Shown one piece after another: positions 1 to 6,335 of a stretch of DNA of 6,799 bases. A model generated the notes under the pieces. That model saw nothing but the letters and a program-made list of their open reading frames with translations, did not search any database and was not told the origin of the DNA. The stretch's first letter is position 1. Each line of letters begins with the position of its first letter. A program made the position numbers and the translations under genes. Origin of the DNA: Flavobacteriaceae bacterium UBA3440 (GTDB lineage: Bacteria; Bacteroidota; Bacteroidia; Flavobacteriales; Flavobacteriaceae); contig DFSJ01000013.1 of assembly GCA_002378585.1 (NCBI GenBank), positions 1 to 6,799 on the forward strand. Direction: 5' to 3'.

Positions 1-387
1 TGTGTTGTTGTTGCGATTGATGCAAAACAAATCGATCATTCCTGGATGGTTCATTTAGTGGGTGGAAAAGTACCTACTGAGCTTCATCTATTTGATTGGG
101 CTAAAGAAGCGGCAGATCGAGGAGCTGGCGAAATTTTGTTTACCTCCATGGATCACGACGGAAGTAAACATGGCTATGCCATCGATGCTTTAGCTCGACT
201 ATCCGAAGATTTGTCTATTCCCCTGATTGCCTCAGGTGGAGCCGGTACAGAACAACACTTTTTGGATGCATTTACCCAAGGCAAAGTGGATGCAGTGCTT
301 GCCGCTAGTGTTTTTCACTATGGAGTTATTCCCATCCCAAAATTGAAAACTTATCTTGCCTCACACGGTATACCCATCAGAAAATAA
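1..387 (+). CDS. hisF: Imidazole glycerol phosphate synthase subunit HisF, 3' half (5' end outside window)
   Basis: This is the cyclase subunit of IGP synthase. With the glutaminase HisH it converts PRFAR plus ammonia to imidazole glycerol phosphate (histidine pathway) and AICAR (returned to purine synthesis) in the cytoplasm. The frame is open from the first base, so the 128 visible codons are the C-terminal half of a protein of about 250 residues. The fragment opens with CVVVAIDAK, whose Asp corresponds to the second catalytic aspartate (Asp130 of the Thermotoga enzyme). [21 protein letters not shown] and AASVFH follow; these are the late beta-strand and phosphate-binding loops of the (beta/alpha)8 barrel. 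The first internal ATG (position 46) is not a start, because the homology runs through it. It ends 6 bases before hisIE, as expected at the end of a Bacteroidota his operon. Nothing visible looks degraded. Confidence 0.96.
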   Translation, partial: CVVVAIDAKQIDHSWMVHLVGGKVPTELHLFDWAKEAADRGAGEILFTSMDHDGSKHGYAIDALARLSEDLSIPLIASGGAGTEQHFLDAFTQGKVDAVLAASVFHYGVIPIPKLKTYLASHGIPIRK

Positions 388-393
388 ACAGAT

Positions 394-1002
394 ATGGAAA
401 TAGATTTCAGTAAAAGCCCCGATGGATTGATTCCCGCAATCATTCAAGATGTCCAAACTAGGAATGTCTTGATGTTGGGATACATGAATGCCCAGGCATG
501 GGCAGAGACTCAAGCATCAGGAAAAATCACCTTCTTTAGCCGATCAAAGAATAGACTTTGGACCAAAGGGGAAGAGAGCGGAAATTATTTATCACTGGTT
601 CATTTTTCGGTTGATTGTGATCGCGACACCTTGTTGATTCAAGCTGAGCCCGCGGGTCCTACCTGTCATAACGGTACCGACACCTGTTGGTCAACGGCCA
701 ATGATCCCGGTACGCTTTTCTTGGATCAACTCAGCCAAGTAATCGACCACAGGCTTAACAGCCCGGAAAGTACTTCGAGTTATGTGCGCAGTTTACATCA
801 ATCGGGTATCCACAAAGTGGCCCAAAAAGTAGGTGAGGAGGCTGTAGAATTGGTCATAGAATCGATGAGGGATGAACCTGAATTATTCCTGGGTGAAGCA
901 GCCGACTTGCTCTTTCACTACCTAGTATTACTTCAGTCAAAAGGTCATTCATTAGAAAAAGTGATCGAAGTACTGCGTCAAAGACATCAGTCCCGCTCGT
1001 GA
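394..1002 (+). CDS. hisIE: Bifunctional phosphoribosyl-AMP cyclohydrolase / phosphoribosyl-ATP pyrophosphohydrolase HisIE
   Basis: A cytoplasmic two-domain histidine enzyme of 202 residues, the usual length for HisIE fusions. The C-terminal HisE domain splits pyrophosphate from PR-ATP, and the N-terminal HisI domain opens the ring of PR-AMP to give ProFAR, the HisA substrate. HisI covers about residues 1-105: LMLGYMN, the SRSKNRLWTKGEESGN substrate region, the metal-binding VDCDRD (Asp74, Cys75, Asp76, Asp78), and GPTCHNG..TCW with zinc-ligand Cys91 and Cys98. HisE covers about 107-200: the helix KVAQKVGEEAVELVIE (Glu148, Glu149, Glu152) and the second acidic helix GEAADLLFHYLVLL (Glu168, Asp171), which form the usual MazG-like metal site. 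All key residues are present, so both activities should be intact. The ATG lies 6 bases after hisF, and the stop overlaps the next gene by 4 bases, suggesting cotranscription and perhaps translational coupling. Confidence 0.96.
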   Translation: MEIDFSKSPDGLIPAIIQDVQTRNVLMLGYMNAQAWAETQASGKITFFSRSKNRLWTKGEESGNYLSLVHFSVDCDRDTLLIQAEPAGPTCHNGTDTCWSTANDPGTLFLDQLSQVIDHRLNSPESTSSYVRSLHQSGIHKVAQKVGEEAVELVIESMRDEPELFLGEAADLLFHYLVLLQSKGHSLEKVIEVLRQRHQSRS

Positions 1003-1790
1003 ATGATCCTTGGAAATACCAGTACCTGATCAGGTTGTCCTACCTGGGTTTTCGATATTCTGGATGGCAGATCCAACCTGGGCAAAAAACAGTGGAAGGG
1101 ATGCTGGTTAAAACTCTCAAGTATGTGTTGGGTGACCAACCCTTCAAAACATTGGCCTCAGGTAGAACAGATGCTAAAGTCTCCTCCCTGTCAGGAGCCT
1201 GCTCTTTGTGGTTAACCCAACCCTTGTCGGGGGAGATTTCCTACTGGATTGAATGGATTAACCGCAATACTCCGCAAGATCTTAAAGTGGAGTCTATGAC
1301 AGAAGTTCCTATTGACTTTAACCCAATTAAAAACGTTGTACACAAAACCTACGGCTATTTATTCTGTTGCGGTGACAAGCCACATCCATTTACAGCGCCC
1401 TTCATGGCTCATTTTTCTGGTGATTTAGACCTGAATTTGATGAAAAAAGGTGCAGAGCTCTATTTAGGAACTCATGATTTTACTCATTTTACCGTACGTA
1501 CAGCACAAAAGCCAAATCAATCGACACAGAGAACGATTGAATCTTGTAGCCTAATGAACAATGACCGGTGGACGGCCAACTTTTTCCCTTCATCTTCTTA
1601 CATATTCTGGGTGACAGGACATGGATTTATGCGCTATCAAATCAGGTTGATGATGGGGGCTTTAGTTCAATTAGGTAGGGGAGAGATATCCATGAGTGAT
1701 TTGTCAAATGCACTCCAAGGTGTACCTTTGCCCATCCCTCAATACGCTGCTCCAGGATCTGGTCTGGGCGTGTATGAGATCAATTACTAA
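999..1790 (+). CDS. Divergent TruA-family tRNA pseudouridine synthase
   Basis: A 263-residue protein of the TruA superfamily, whose classical member isomerises uridines 38-40 of the tRNA anticodon arm. Visible landmarks are LGFRYSGWQIQPGQKTVEGML near the start (the YxGWQxQ...TV signature), GRTDA at residues 55-59 with the catalytic Asp58, a KTYGYLF strand (Tyr118), GTHDFTHF (157-164), GHGFMRYQIRLMMG (207-220, conserved Arg216), and a C-terminal GLGVYEINY. It departs from classical TruA after the catalytic Asp: the usual GRTDAGVHA loop reads GRTDAKVSS, and the segment before KTYGY lacks the usual RFSAR-type sequence. It is probably active, but it looks like the second TruA-like paralogue I recall from Bacteroidota rather than canonical TruA, so target positions are uncertain and I withhold the symbol. 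The start is a GTG inside the hisIE stop region (4-base overlap), typical of translational coupling. The next gene starts 13 bases after the stop. Confidence 0.85.
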   Translation: MNDPWKYQYLIRLSYLGFRYSGWQIQPGQKTVEGMLVKTLKYVLGDQPFKTLASGRTDAKVSSLSGACSLWLTQPLSGEISYWIEWINRNTPQDLKVESMTEVPIDFNPIKNVVHKTYGYLFCCGDKPHPFTAPFMAHFSGDLDLNLMKKGAELYLGTHDFTHFTVRTAQKPNQSTQRTIESCSLMNNDRWTANFFPSSSYIFWVTGHGFMRYQIRLMMGALVQLGRGEISMSDLSNALQGVPLPIPQYAAPGSGLGVYEINY

Positions 1791-1803
1791 ACCATAAAGC
1801 ATA

Positions 1804-2469
1804 ATGATTTCATCCCAAGTTTTTGATTTTCTCTCAGCGCTTAAACAAAACAATGACCGCACATGGTTTGCTGCGCATAAAGACAGTTATGAAGAGGCTA
1901 AATCTAGTGTTCAAAAACTCTTATCTGCCGTTTTTGAACCTCTTTCCGCTCTTGATGCACTAGAAAAAATCCACATGTTTCGGATTTATAAAGATGTTCG
2001 ATTTGCGAAAGACAAATCACCTTATAAAACTCATTTATCCGGATATTTTGCCCGTGCTGGCCAATTAAATAAAGGAGATTACTACATACACTTAGAACCG
2101 GATAATTCATTCATAGCTGTGGGCTATTGGGACATAAATAAAGAGGAACTGGCGCGCATGCGTGCAGAGATAGATCTAGATCCCCAAGGGCTTAAAGAGA
2201 TTATCGAACAAGAATCATTCAAAAAAATATGGGGTTCATTTACCGGACCTACCTTGAAATCTGCTCCCAAAGGATGGGATAAAAATCATCCTGAGATTGA
2301 ATTATTGCGCAGACAGAATTACGTATTTACTTGTTCCTTAGATAAAAACACATGGAACACTCCTCTAATAGCAGAACAGCTGGTAGAAAAGTTTGAAGTC
2401 GCTCGTCCATTTTTGGTTTATCTCAGCGAGGTGCTCAGCACAGATTTAAACGGGGAATCCGTTGAATAA
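1804..2469 (+). CDS. DUF2461 family protein of unknown function
   Basis: A 221-residue soluble protein with the recognisable DUF2461 (TIGR02453-type) pattern: NNDRTWFAAHKDSYE near the N-terminus (residues 16-30), the family hallmark FRIYKDVRFAKDKSPYKTH at about 59-77, GDYYIHLEPDNSFIAVGYW at about 91-109, and LKSAPKGWDKNHPEIELLRR at 151-170. Length fits the family. The glycine-rich segment is usually followed by a W-x-P element; here it reads VGYWDINKEEL, so the proline is absent. No signal peptide or membrane segment is visible. The molecular function of the family is not known to me, and I do not assign one. It starts at ATG 13 bases after the TruA-like gene and is probably read with it. Its TAA stop is followed in the same frame by the helicase with no other stop between (see findings). 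Confidence 0.88.
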   Translation: MISSQVFDFLSALKQNNDRTWFAAHKDSYEEAKSSVQKLLSAVFEPLSALDALEKIHMFRIYKDVRFAKDKSPYKTHLSGYFARAGQLNKGDYYIHLEPDNSFIAVGYWDINKEELARMRAEIDLDPQGLKEIIEQESFKKIWGSFTGPTLKSAPKGWDKNHPEIELLRRQNYVFTCSLDKNTWNTPLIAEQLVEKFEVARPFLVYLSEVLSTDLNGESVE

Positions 2470-2470
2470 A

Positions 2471-2502
2471 CTTGTGTCCGCTCAAAAAAACGCCTAATTT
2501 TG
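2471..2502 (+). promoter_or_regulatory. Candidate Bacteroidota promoter for the helicase gene
   Basis: TAATTTTG at 2495-2502 is an exact match to the Bacteroidota -7 consensus TAnnTTTG. CTTG at 2471-2474 matches three of four bases of the -33 element TTTG, and the 20-base spacing is within the normal 19-21. If used, transcription would begin a few bases past 2502, so the TTG at 2500 could not be the start for that transcript. Short AT-rich octamers occur by chance, so this is a candidate only. Confidence 0.38.
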
Positions 2503-2508
2503 TCCGCT
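2475..2508 (+). repeat. Short direct repeat TGTCCGCT, two copies
   Basis: The octamer TGTCCGCT occurs at 2475-2482 and 2501-2508, 26 bases apart from start to start. The copies sit on either side of the spacer of the candidate helicase promoter, with the second overlapping the end of the -7 element. It could be a regulator site or pure chance; with only two copies, neither can be favoured strongly. Confidence 0.35.
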
Positions 2509-4053
2509 TGTTCAATAGACAGTATCCGCGTAAATAGCACACTTTTGGAAACCAAAACAAAGCCCTCAGAAAAGAAACTCTACGACTACCAAGTACGTGA
2601 CTTGGATGCCATATTTAATTACTTAAATGAGGCTCCTGAGGACACCAATCTTTTATATCAATTACCTACTGGTGGTGGAAAGACCGTGGTATTTTCTGAA
2701 ATAGCTAGAAGATATATCGGATTGAGGGGCAAAAAAGTAGTGGTGTTGACCCACAGGATCGAACTCAGTGTGCAAACATCAAAAATGTTGACTGGTTTTG
2801 GGGTGAGCAATAGGGTGATCAACAGTGAGACGAAAACCCTAGAGGATCAAAATCAATACGATTGTTTTGTGGCGATGGTTGAGACATTGAATAACCGTCT
2901 CCAAGAGGATCAAATTGCGCTAGAGAATATTGGTTTAGTGATTATCGATGAAGCGCACTACAATTCATTTAGGAAGCTCTTTAAGTTCTTTAAACACGCG
3001 GTAGTTCTTGGGGTTACGGCCACTCCATTAAGTTCCAACATCAAGTTGCCGATGAAGGACCACTATAAAAAATTGATCATTGGGGCTTCGATCGCTGAAT
3101 TGATCGATCGCGGCTATTTGGCTCGGGCAGAGTTATATGCGCGAAACGTCAGCCTAAAATCACTTAAGTTGGGTATTAATGGGGATTATACGGTTAAATC
3201 ATCTGATGCTTTTTACGGAAACACGGGCATGTTAAACCAGCTGAAGGATACCTATGAAGAAATCGCCGCTGGGACAAAGACACTGATATTCAACAATGGA
3301 ATCAGCACCTCTAAATACGTTTATGAAACCTTTAAAAAGGCAGGCTATCCCGTTCGTCATTTAGACAATAAAAACACAGCATCAGAACGCAGGGAGATAT
3401 TGAGTTGGTTTGCTGAGACACCGGATGCTATTTTGACATCGGTGAGTATCTTAACTACTGGATTTGACGAGCCTTCTGTCGAGACTATTATCTTAAATAG
3501 AGCAACCCGATCTTTGACCTTGTATTTTCAAATGATTGGCCGGGGATCTCGCGTTGTAAGGAATAAAAATACGTTTAAAGTGATTGATATGGGGAACAAT
3601 ATAGCCCGATTTGGCCCATGGGATTCGCCGATGAATTGGCAAGATATTTTCCATTTCCCCGATTATTACCTGGAGAACATCAAGAATGATGAAGACATAG
3701 AGCGTGATTTCTCGTATGACATGCCCCCGCAGCTTAAGGCCAGATTTGCCAAATCAAAGACATTGACCTTTGATATCAAAGCGGCCTACAAAGAAGTGTT
3801 TAGTCGAGGACTAAAATCAAAAACAGTTCTAGAAAATAGCATAGAGCAACACGCCACATTGTGTTATGAGAACGCCAAAGATATTTATGAGGCGAGAATG
3901 CTGATCAAATTGTTGCAAGAAGATATTTCCTACCGGGTCAAGACCTATTCTTATTGCATCATGAACAACACCAAAAACTACAAAGAGTGGTTGGAAGAGG
4001 ATTACCAAAGAAAACTCAGGTTGAAATTAGCTCAATTATTCTCTAAACAATAA
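2500..4053 (+). CDS. DEAH-box superfamily 2 helicase (SSL2/UvrB-like restriction-helicase fold)
   Basis: A 517-residue ATP-dependent nucleic-acid helicase or translocase. RecA-like domain 1 holds a YDYQVRDLDAI Q-type segment (28-38), Walker A LPTGGGKT (55-62), VVVLTHRIEL motif Ia (80-89), VIIDEAH motif II (147-153, DEAH) and GVTATP motif III (171-176). RecA-like domain 2 holds TLIFNNGISTSKYVYETF motif IV (261-278), LTTGFDEP motif V (318-325) and QMIGRGSR motif VI (344-351, arginine fingers). All ATPase motifs are intact. Residues from about 380 to 517 match no domain I can name and end in a charged helical tail. No nuclease motif is visible, so a stand-alone helicase is more likely than a type I or III restriction subunit. 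The start is uncertain: there is no in-frame ATG before motif I. TTG at 2500 gives this length; TTG at 2545 gives 502 residues, fits homologues that begin near the Q segment, and would be downstream of the candidate promoter. It follows DUF2461 by 30 bases. The substrate is unknown. Confidence 0.9.
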   Translation: MSACSIDSIRVNSTLLETKTKPSEKKLYDYQVRDLDAIFNYLNEAPEDTNLLYQLPTGGGKTVVFSEIARRYIGLRGKKVVVLTHRIELSVQTSKMLTGFGVSNRVINSETKTLEDQNQYDCFVAMVETLNNRLQEDQIALENIGLVIIDEAHYNSFRKLFKFFKHAVVLGVTATPLSSNIKLPMKDHYKKLIIGASIAELIDRGYLARAELYARNVSLKSLKLGINGDYTVKSSDAFYGNTGMLNQLKDTYEEIAAGTKTLIFNNGISTSKYVYETFKKAGYPVRHLDNKNTASERREILSWFAETPDAILTSVSILTTGFDEPSVETIILNRATRSLTLYFQMIGRGSRVVRNKNTFKVIDMGNNIARFGPWDSPMNWQDIFHFPDYYLENIKNDEDIERDFSYDMPPQLKARFAKSKTLTFDIKAAYKEVFSRGLKSKTVLENSIEQHATLCYENAKDIYEARMLIKLLQEDISYRVKTYSYCIMNNTKNYKEWLEEDYQRKLRLKLAQLFSKQ

Positions 4054-4896
4054 TTAAGCGATCCAGTTGTTTGGATCAAAATTGGGTTTTCTCTTTTCTA
4101 AAAAAGCATCTCGACCTTCTTTAGCCTCATCGGTCATATAGGCTAGCCTAGTGGCTTCACCGGCAAATACCTGTTGGCCCACCATGCCATCATCCGTCAA
4201 ATTCATCGCAAACTTGAGCATTTTGATTGAAGTTGGTGATTTGCCCAAAATTTCTTGCGCCCAATTCCAGCCCTCTGTTTCGAGTGCATCATGGGGAACT
4301 ACGGCATTAACCATACCCATTTCAAAAGCTTCTTGAGCCGAGTAATTGCGACCTAGAAAGAAAATTTCTCTCGCTTTTTTTTGACCGACCATCTTGGCCA
4401 AGTACGCAGAACCATAACCGCCATCAAAACTAGTGACATCTGCGTCGGTTTGCTTAAATATAGCGTGCTCACGGCTAGCTAAGGTTAAATCACACACTAC
4501 ATGCAGGCTATGGCCTCCGCCAACAGCCCATCCCGACACCAACGCAATCACGACCTTGGGCATAAATCGAATCAAGCGCTGAACTTCCAAAATATTTAGG
4601 CGATGTCTGCCGTCTTGCCCCACATATCCTTGGTGCCCTCGAGCTTTTTGATCTCCGCCACTGCAAAAGGCATATACACCGTCTTTGGGGGAGGGACCTT
4701 CTCCACAGAGCAAGACTACTCCAATGGAGGGATCTTCTTGAGCATCGTAAAATGCCTCGTATAACTCAGAGGTGGTTTGGGGTCTGAAGGCGTTGCGCAC
4801 TTCAGGTCTGTTCAAAGCAATTCGGGCGACACCTCCGCTTTTTTTGTAGGTGATGTCTTGGAATGCTTTCACTGTGGTCCATTCTGGCTGTGTCAT
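4054..4896 (-). CDS. menB: 1,4-dihydroxy-2-naphthoyl-CoA synthase MenB
   Basis: A crotonase-fold enzyme that cyclises o-succinylbenzoyl-CoA to 1,4-dihydroxy-2-naphthoyl-CoA in cytoplasmic menaquinone synthesis. From the ATG chosen here it is 280 residues, close to family length. Motifs: NRPEVRNAFRP (29-39), SGGDQKARG (79-87, CoA/oxyanion region), VSGWAVGGGHSLH (120-132), QTDADVTSFDGGYG (149-162, with conserved Ser156 and Asp158) and the C-terminal AYMTDEAKEGRDAF. Asp151 in QTDADV lies where E. coli MenB has Gly156. The published type I/type II split would make this a bicarbonate-independent type II enzyme. A GTG at 4914 would add six residues, but conserved homology starts only after the ATG, and that GTG overlaps a possible -7 element. 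It lies 30 bases after the serine hydrolase gene on the same strand, so it may be cotranscribed. Its stop abuts the helicase stop. No other men genes are in the window. Confidence 0.95.
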   Translation of the reverse strand: MTQPEWTTVKAFQDITYKKSGGVARIALNRPEVRNAFRPQTTSELYEAFYDAQEDPSIGVVLLCGEGPSPKDGVYAFCSGGDQKARGHQGYVGQDGRHRLNILEVQRLIRFMPKVVIALVSGWAVGGGHSLHVVCDLTLASREHAIFKQTDADVTSFDGGYGSAYLAKMVGQKKAREIFFLGRNYSAQEAFEMGMVNAVVPHDALETEGWNWAQEILGKSPTSIKMLKFAMNLTDDGMVGQQVFAGEATRLAYMTDEAKEGRDAFLEKRKPNFDPNNWIA

Positions 4897-4913
4897 GACG
4901 AAATCTTTGCTCA

Positions 4914-4921
4914 CAAAAATA
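4914..4921 (-). promoter_or_regulatory. Possible -7 element upstream of menB
   Basis: On the minus strand TATTTTTG (4921 down to 4914) matches the Bacteroidota -7 consensus TAnnTTTG exactly, 17 bases before the menB ATG. I see no TTTG at the matching -33 position, where the sequence is GC-richer coding DNA of the hydrolase, so it is half a promoter at best. If real, it would give menB transcription independent of the hydrolase and rule out the GTG start at 4914. Confidence 0.25.
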
Positions 4922-4926
4922 CAAAG

Positions 4927-6273
4927 TTATGGAGTAGGTGTTGGACCGATTGCTGATAAAAGCGATTTTAAAAATCCGTTAGCATCATACACAGGTGCCT
5001 CTGCTAGACCGGTGCGCACTACGACAAGGTCTCGAGATGGAATGATGTATACGTATTGACCATCATGCCCATTGGCCGAGTACATATCCCTGGGTACGTC
5101 TGGTAAGGTACCCGAGCTGTTCAACCAAAAATGAGCACCATAAGCACCTTCTGACCCCAGGGTAGGGGTGGTGACGTAGTCAACCCATTCTGGCGCAAAA
5201 ATTTGGCGTCCATTCCAGTAGCCCTTTTGTAGGTAAAGTTGCCCAAATCGGCCCCAATCTCTCGTGGATGCCCATCCATAGGAGGAAGCGACAAAGGTTC
5301 CGGACACATCGGGTTCAATCAACATGGTATACATACCCAAGGCATCGATAAGTTCCCGGTAACCAAATTGAGTGTATTGGTGCACGTCATCAAAGTATCT
5401 TTTCATATACTTGGCCAGCGCGTTGGTCGTACCCGAGGAGTAATTCCATAGGGTACCGGGTTTGGCCACAGGTTTTTTATCCAAGGCAGCTTGACCCATG
5501 TCGTCTGATTGAAACAGCATCCTAGTTACGTCGGATAATTTTCCGTAGTCTTCCTCCCAAGCCAGTCCAGATGACATTCTGAGCAGATCATCTATTTTAA
5601 TGCTCGCTCGCTCATCAGACTGCCACTGTTCGATGGCCAAGGTATCGAAAACAGAAAGTTTTCCTTGATGGCTCAAAATACCGTACCAGGTGGCCAAAAT
5701 ACTTTTGGTCATGGACCAACCCAGAATAGGGGTGTCTGGACCTATGGGATCGGCGTACTGCTCTCCGATTAGTTGGCCTTTATAAATCACCAATACAGAA
5801 CGTGTTTTTTGACGGTCATTTTGGGCAAATGCACCTTTGATGGCTAAAGATACCGCCGTATAATCTACCTCCGGGATTACGGTGTCTTTGGGAGCTAAGT
5901 GGCCGTGCGGGTAGGGAAGTGGTATGGGTTTTTTATCCCGCATCGCTGCCGTTAAATCGGGTAGTTCATCTGGATTTTCTACTAAAATTGACCCAATCCC
6001 ATCTAAAAAAACAGCCGTTCTTTTTTGTAATCCATAAACCTGTGCGTGGACCAGTTTACGGGGTTCATCCACTTCGGCATCGGCCCACTCAATCAAGGGG
6101 GCCTGATGATCATTTTCGACCAAATAATTTAGTGTTTGTCCTGCATAAAAGACAGAGGTCGCTGTGTATTTGGCGTAATAGCCACTGATCATTTCCAGTT
6201 TTGGGTATTGAGTGTAAAAAAGAGCTAGAACAGCTATGAACAGCACGGCCAAAGTCGCATATACTTTTTTCAT
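4927..6273 (-). CDS. Membrane-anchored beta-lactamase-fold serine hydrolase (PF00144 / COG1680, NylB-like)
   Basis: A 448-residue envelope protein of the serine beta-lactamase / penicillin-binding-protein fold. Residues 2-23 from the chosen ATG form one hydrophobic segment after two lysines (KKVYATLAVLFIAVLALFY), an N-terminal anchor or uncleaved signal that places the catalytic domain outside the inner membrane. The nucleophile motif is SMTK (Ser187, Lys190), the second motif is WNYSSGTTN (Tyr278), and GHDGQ (402-406) stands in the third, KTG-like position. YSSG with GHDG is typical of the branch containing esterases, DD-peptidase-like proteins and 6-aminohexanoate-dimer hydrolase (NylB), so esterase or amidase activity is likelier than antibiotic resistance; the substrate cannot be read from the sequence. 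An upstream TTG at 6306 could add 11 residues, but they would precede the hydrophobic anchor and extend into the divergent promoter region, so the ATG at 6273 is preferred. The protein has no cysteine. menB follows on the same strand. Confidence 0.88.
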   Translation of the reverse strand: MKKVYATLAVLFIAVLALFYTQYPKLEMISGYYAKYTATSVFYAGQTLNYLVENDHQAPLIEWADAEVDEPRKLVHAQVYGLQKRTAVFLDGIGSILVENPDELPDLTAAMRDKKPIPLPYPHGHLAPKDTVIPEVDYTAVSLAIKGAFAQNDRQKTRSVLVIYKGQLIGEQYADPIGPDTPILGWSMTKSILATWYGILSHQGKLSVFDTLAIEQWQSDERASIKIDDLLRMSSGLAWEEDYGKLSDVTRMLFQSDDMGQAALDKKPVAKPGTLWNYSSGTTNALAKYMKRYFDDVHQYTQFGYRELIDALGMYTMLIEPDVSGTFVASSYGWASTRDWGRFGQLYLQKGYWNGRQIFAPEWVDYVTTPTLGSEGAYGAHFWLNSSGTLPDVPRDMYSANGHDGQYVYIIPSRDLVVVRTGLAEAPVYDANGFLKSLLSAIGPTPTP

Positions 6274-6335
6274 TTGCCTAAATTTTCGTGAATATAGTGA
6301 TTTCAAAGTTGTATTTTTAAGTCCTATTTGCCGCT
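6274..6335. promoter_or_regulatory. Divergent intergenic region between serine hydrolase and amidase
   Basis: These 62 AT-rich bases separate two divergently read genes and must hold both 5' leaders unless promoters lie inside the opposite gene. On the plus strand TATTTTTA at 6312-6319 matches seven of eight bases of the Bacteroidota -7 consensus, 16 bases before the amidase ATG, but without a convincing -33 element. On the minus strand I found no octamer close to consensus. The promoter role is inferred from layout, not from strong motifs. Confidence 0.4.

Noticed and set aside
1904..2110. Minus-strand frame inside DUF2461
   Set aside because: It lies antisense to the family hallmark FRIYKDVRFAKDKSPYK, which shows that the plus strand is coding.
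3085..3115. Repeated CGATCG-type palindromes, considered as a protein-binding or methylation cluster
   Set aside because: They fall in the helicase coding sequence and simply encode the ASIAELIDRG stretch; two or three short copies are not a cluster.
2500..4053. Helicase considered as part of a restriction-modification or other defence system
   Set aside because: No nuclease, methylase or specificity gene is adjacent, the neighbours are housekeeping genes, and no mobile-element signs are seen.
4060..4077. Small inverted repeat GATCC-8 bases-GGATC just past the helicase stop, considered as a terminator
   Set aside because: Only a five-base-pair stem with an eight-base loop, inside the menB coding end, and no T tract follows on either strand.
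4151..4336. Open frame opposite menB
   Set aside because: It is a shadow of a strongly conserved gene, with no recognisable protein features or start signals.
4927..6273. Serine hydrolase considered as a class C beta-lactamase resistance gene
   Set aside because: The YSSG and GHDG motifs and the N-terminal anchor fit the broad COG1680 esterase/NylB-like group; there is no linked ampR-type regulator.
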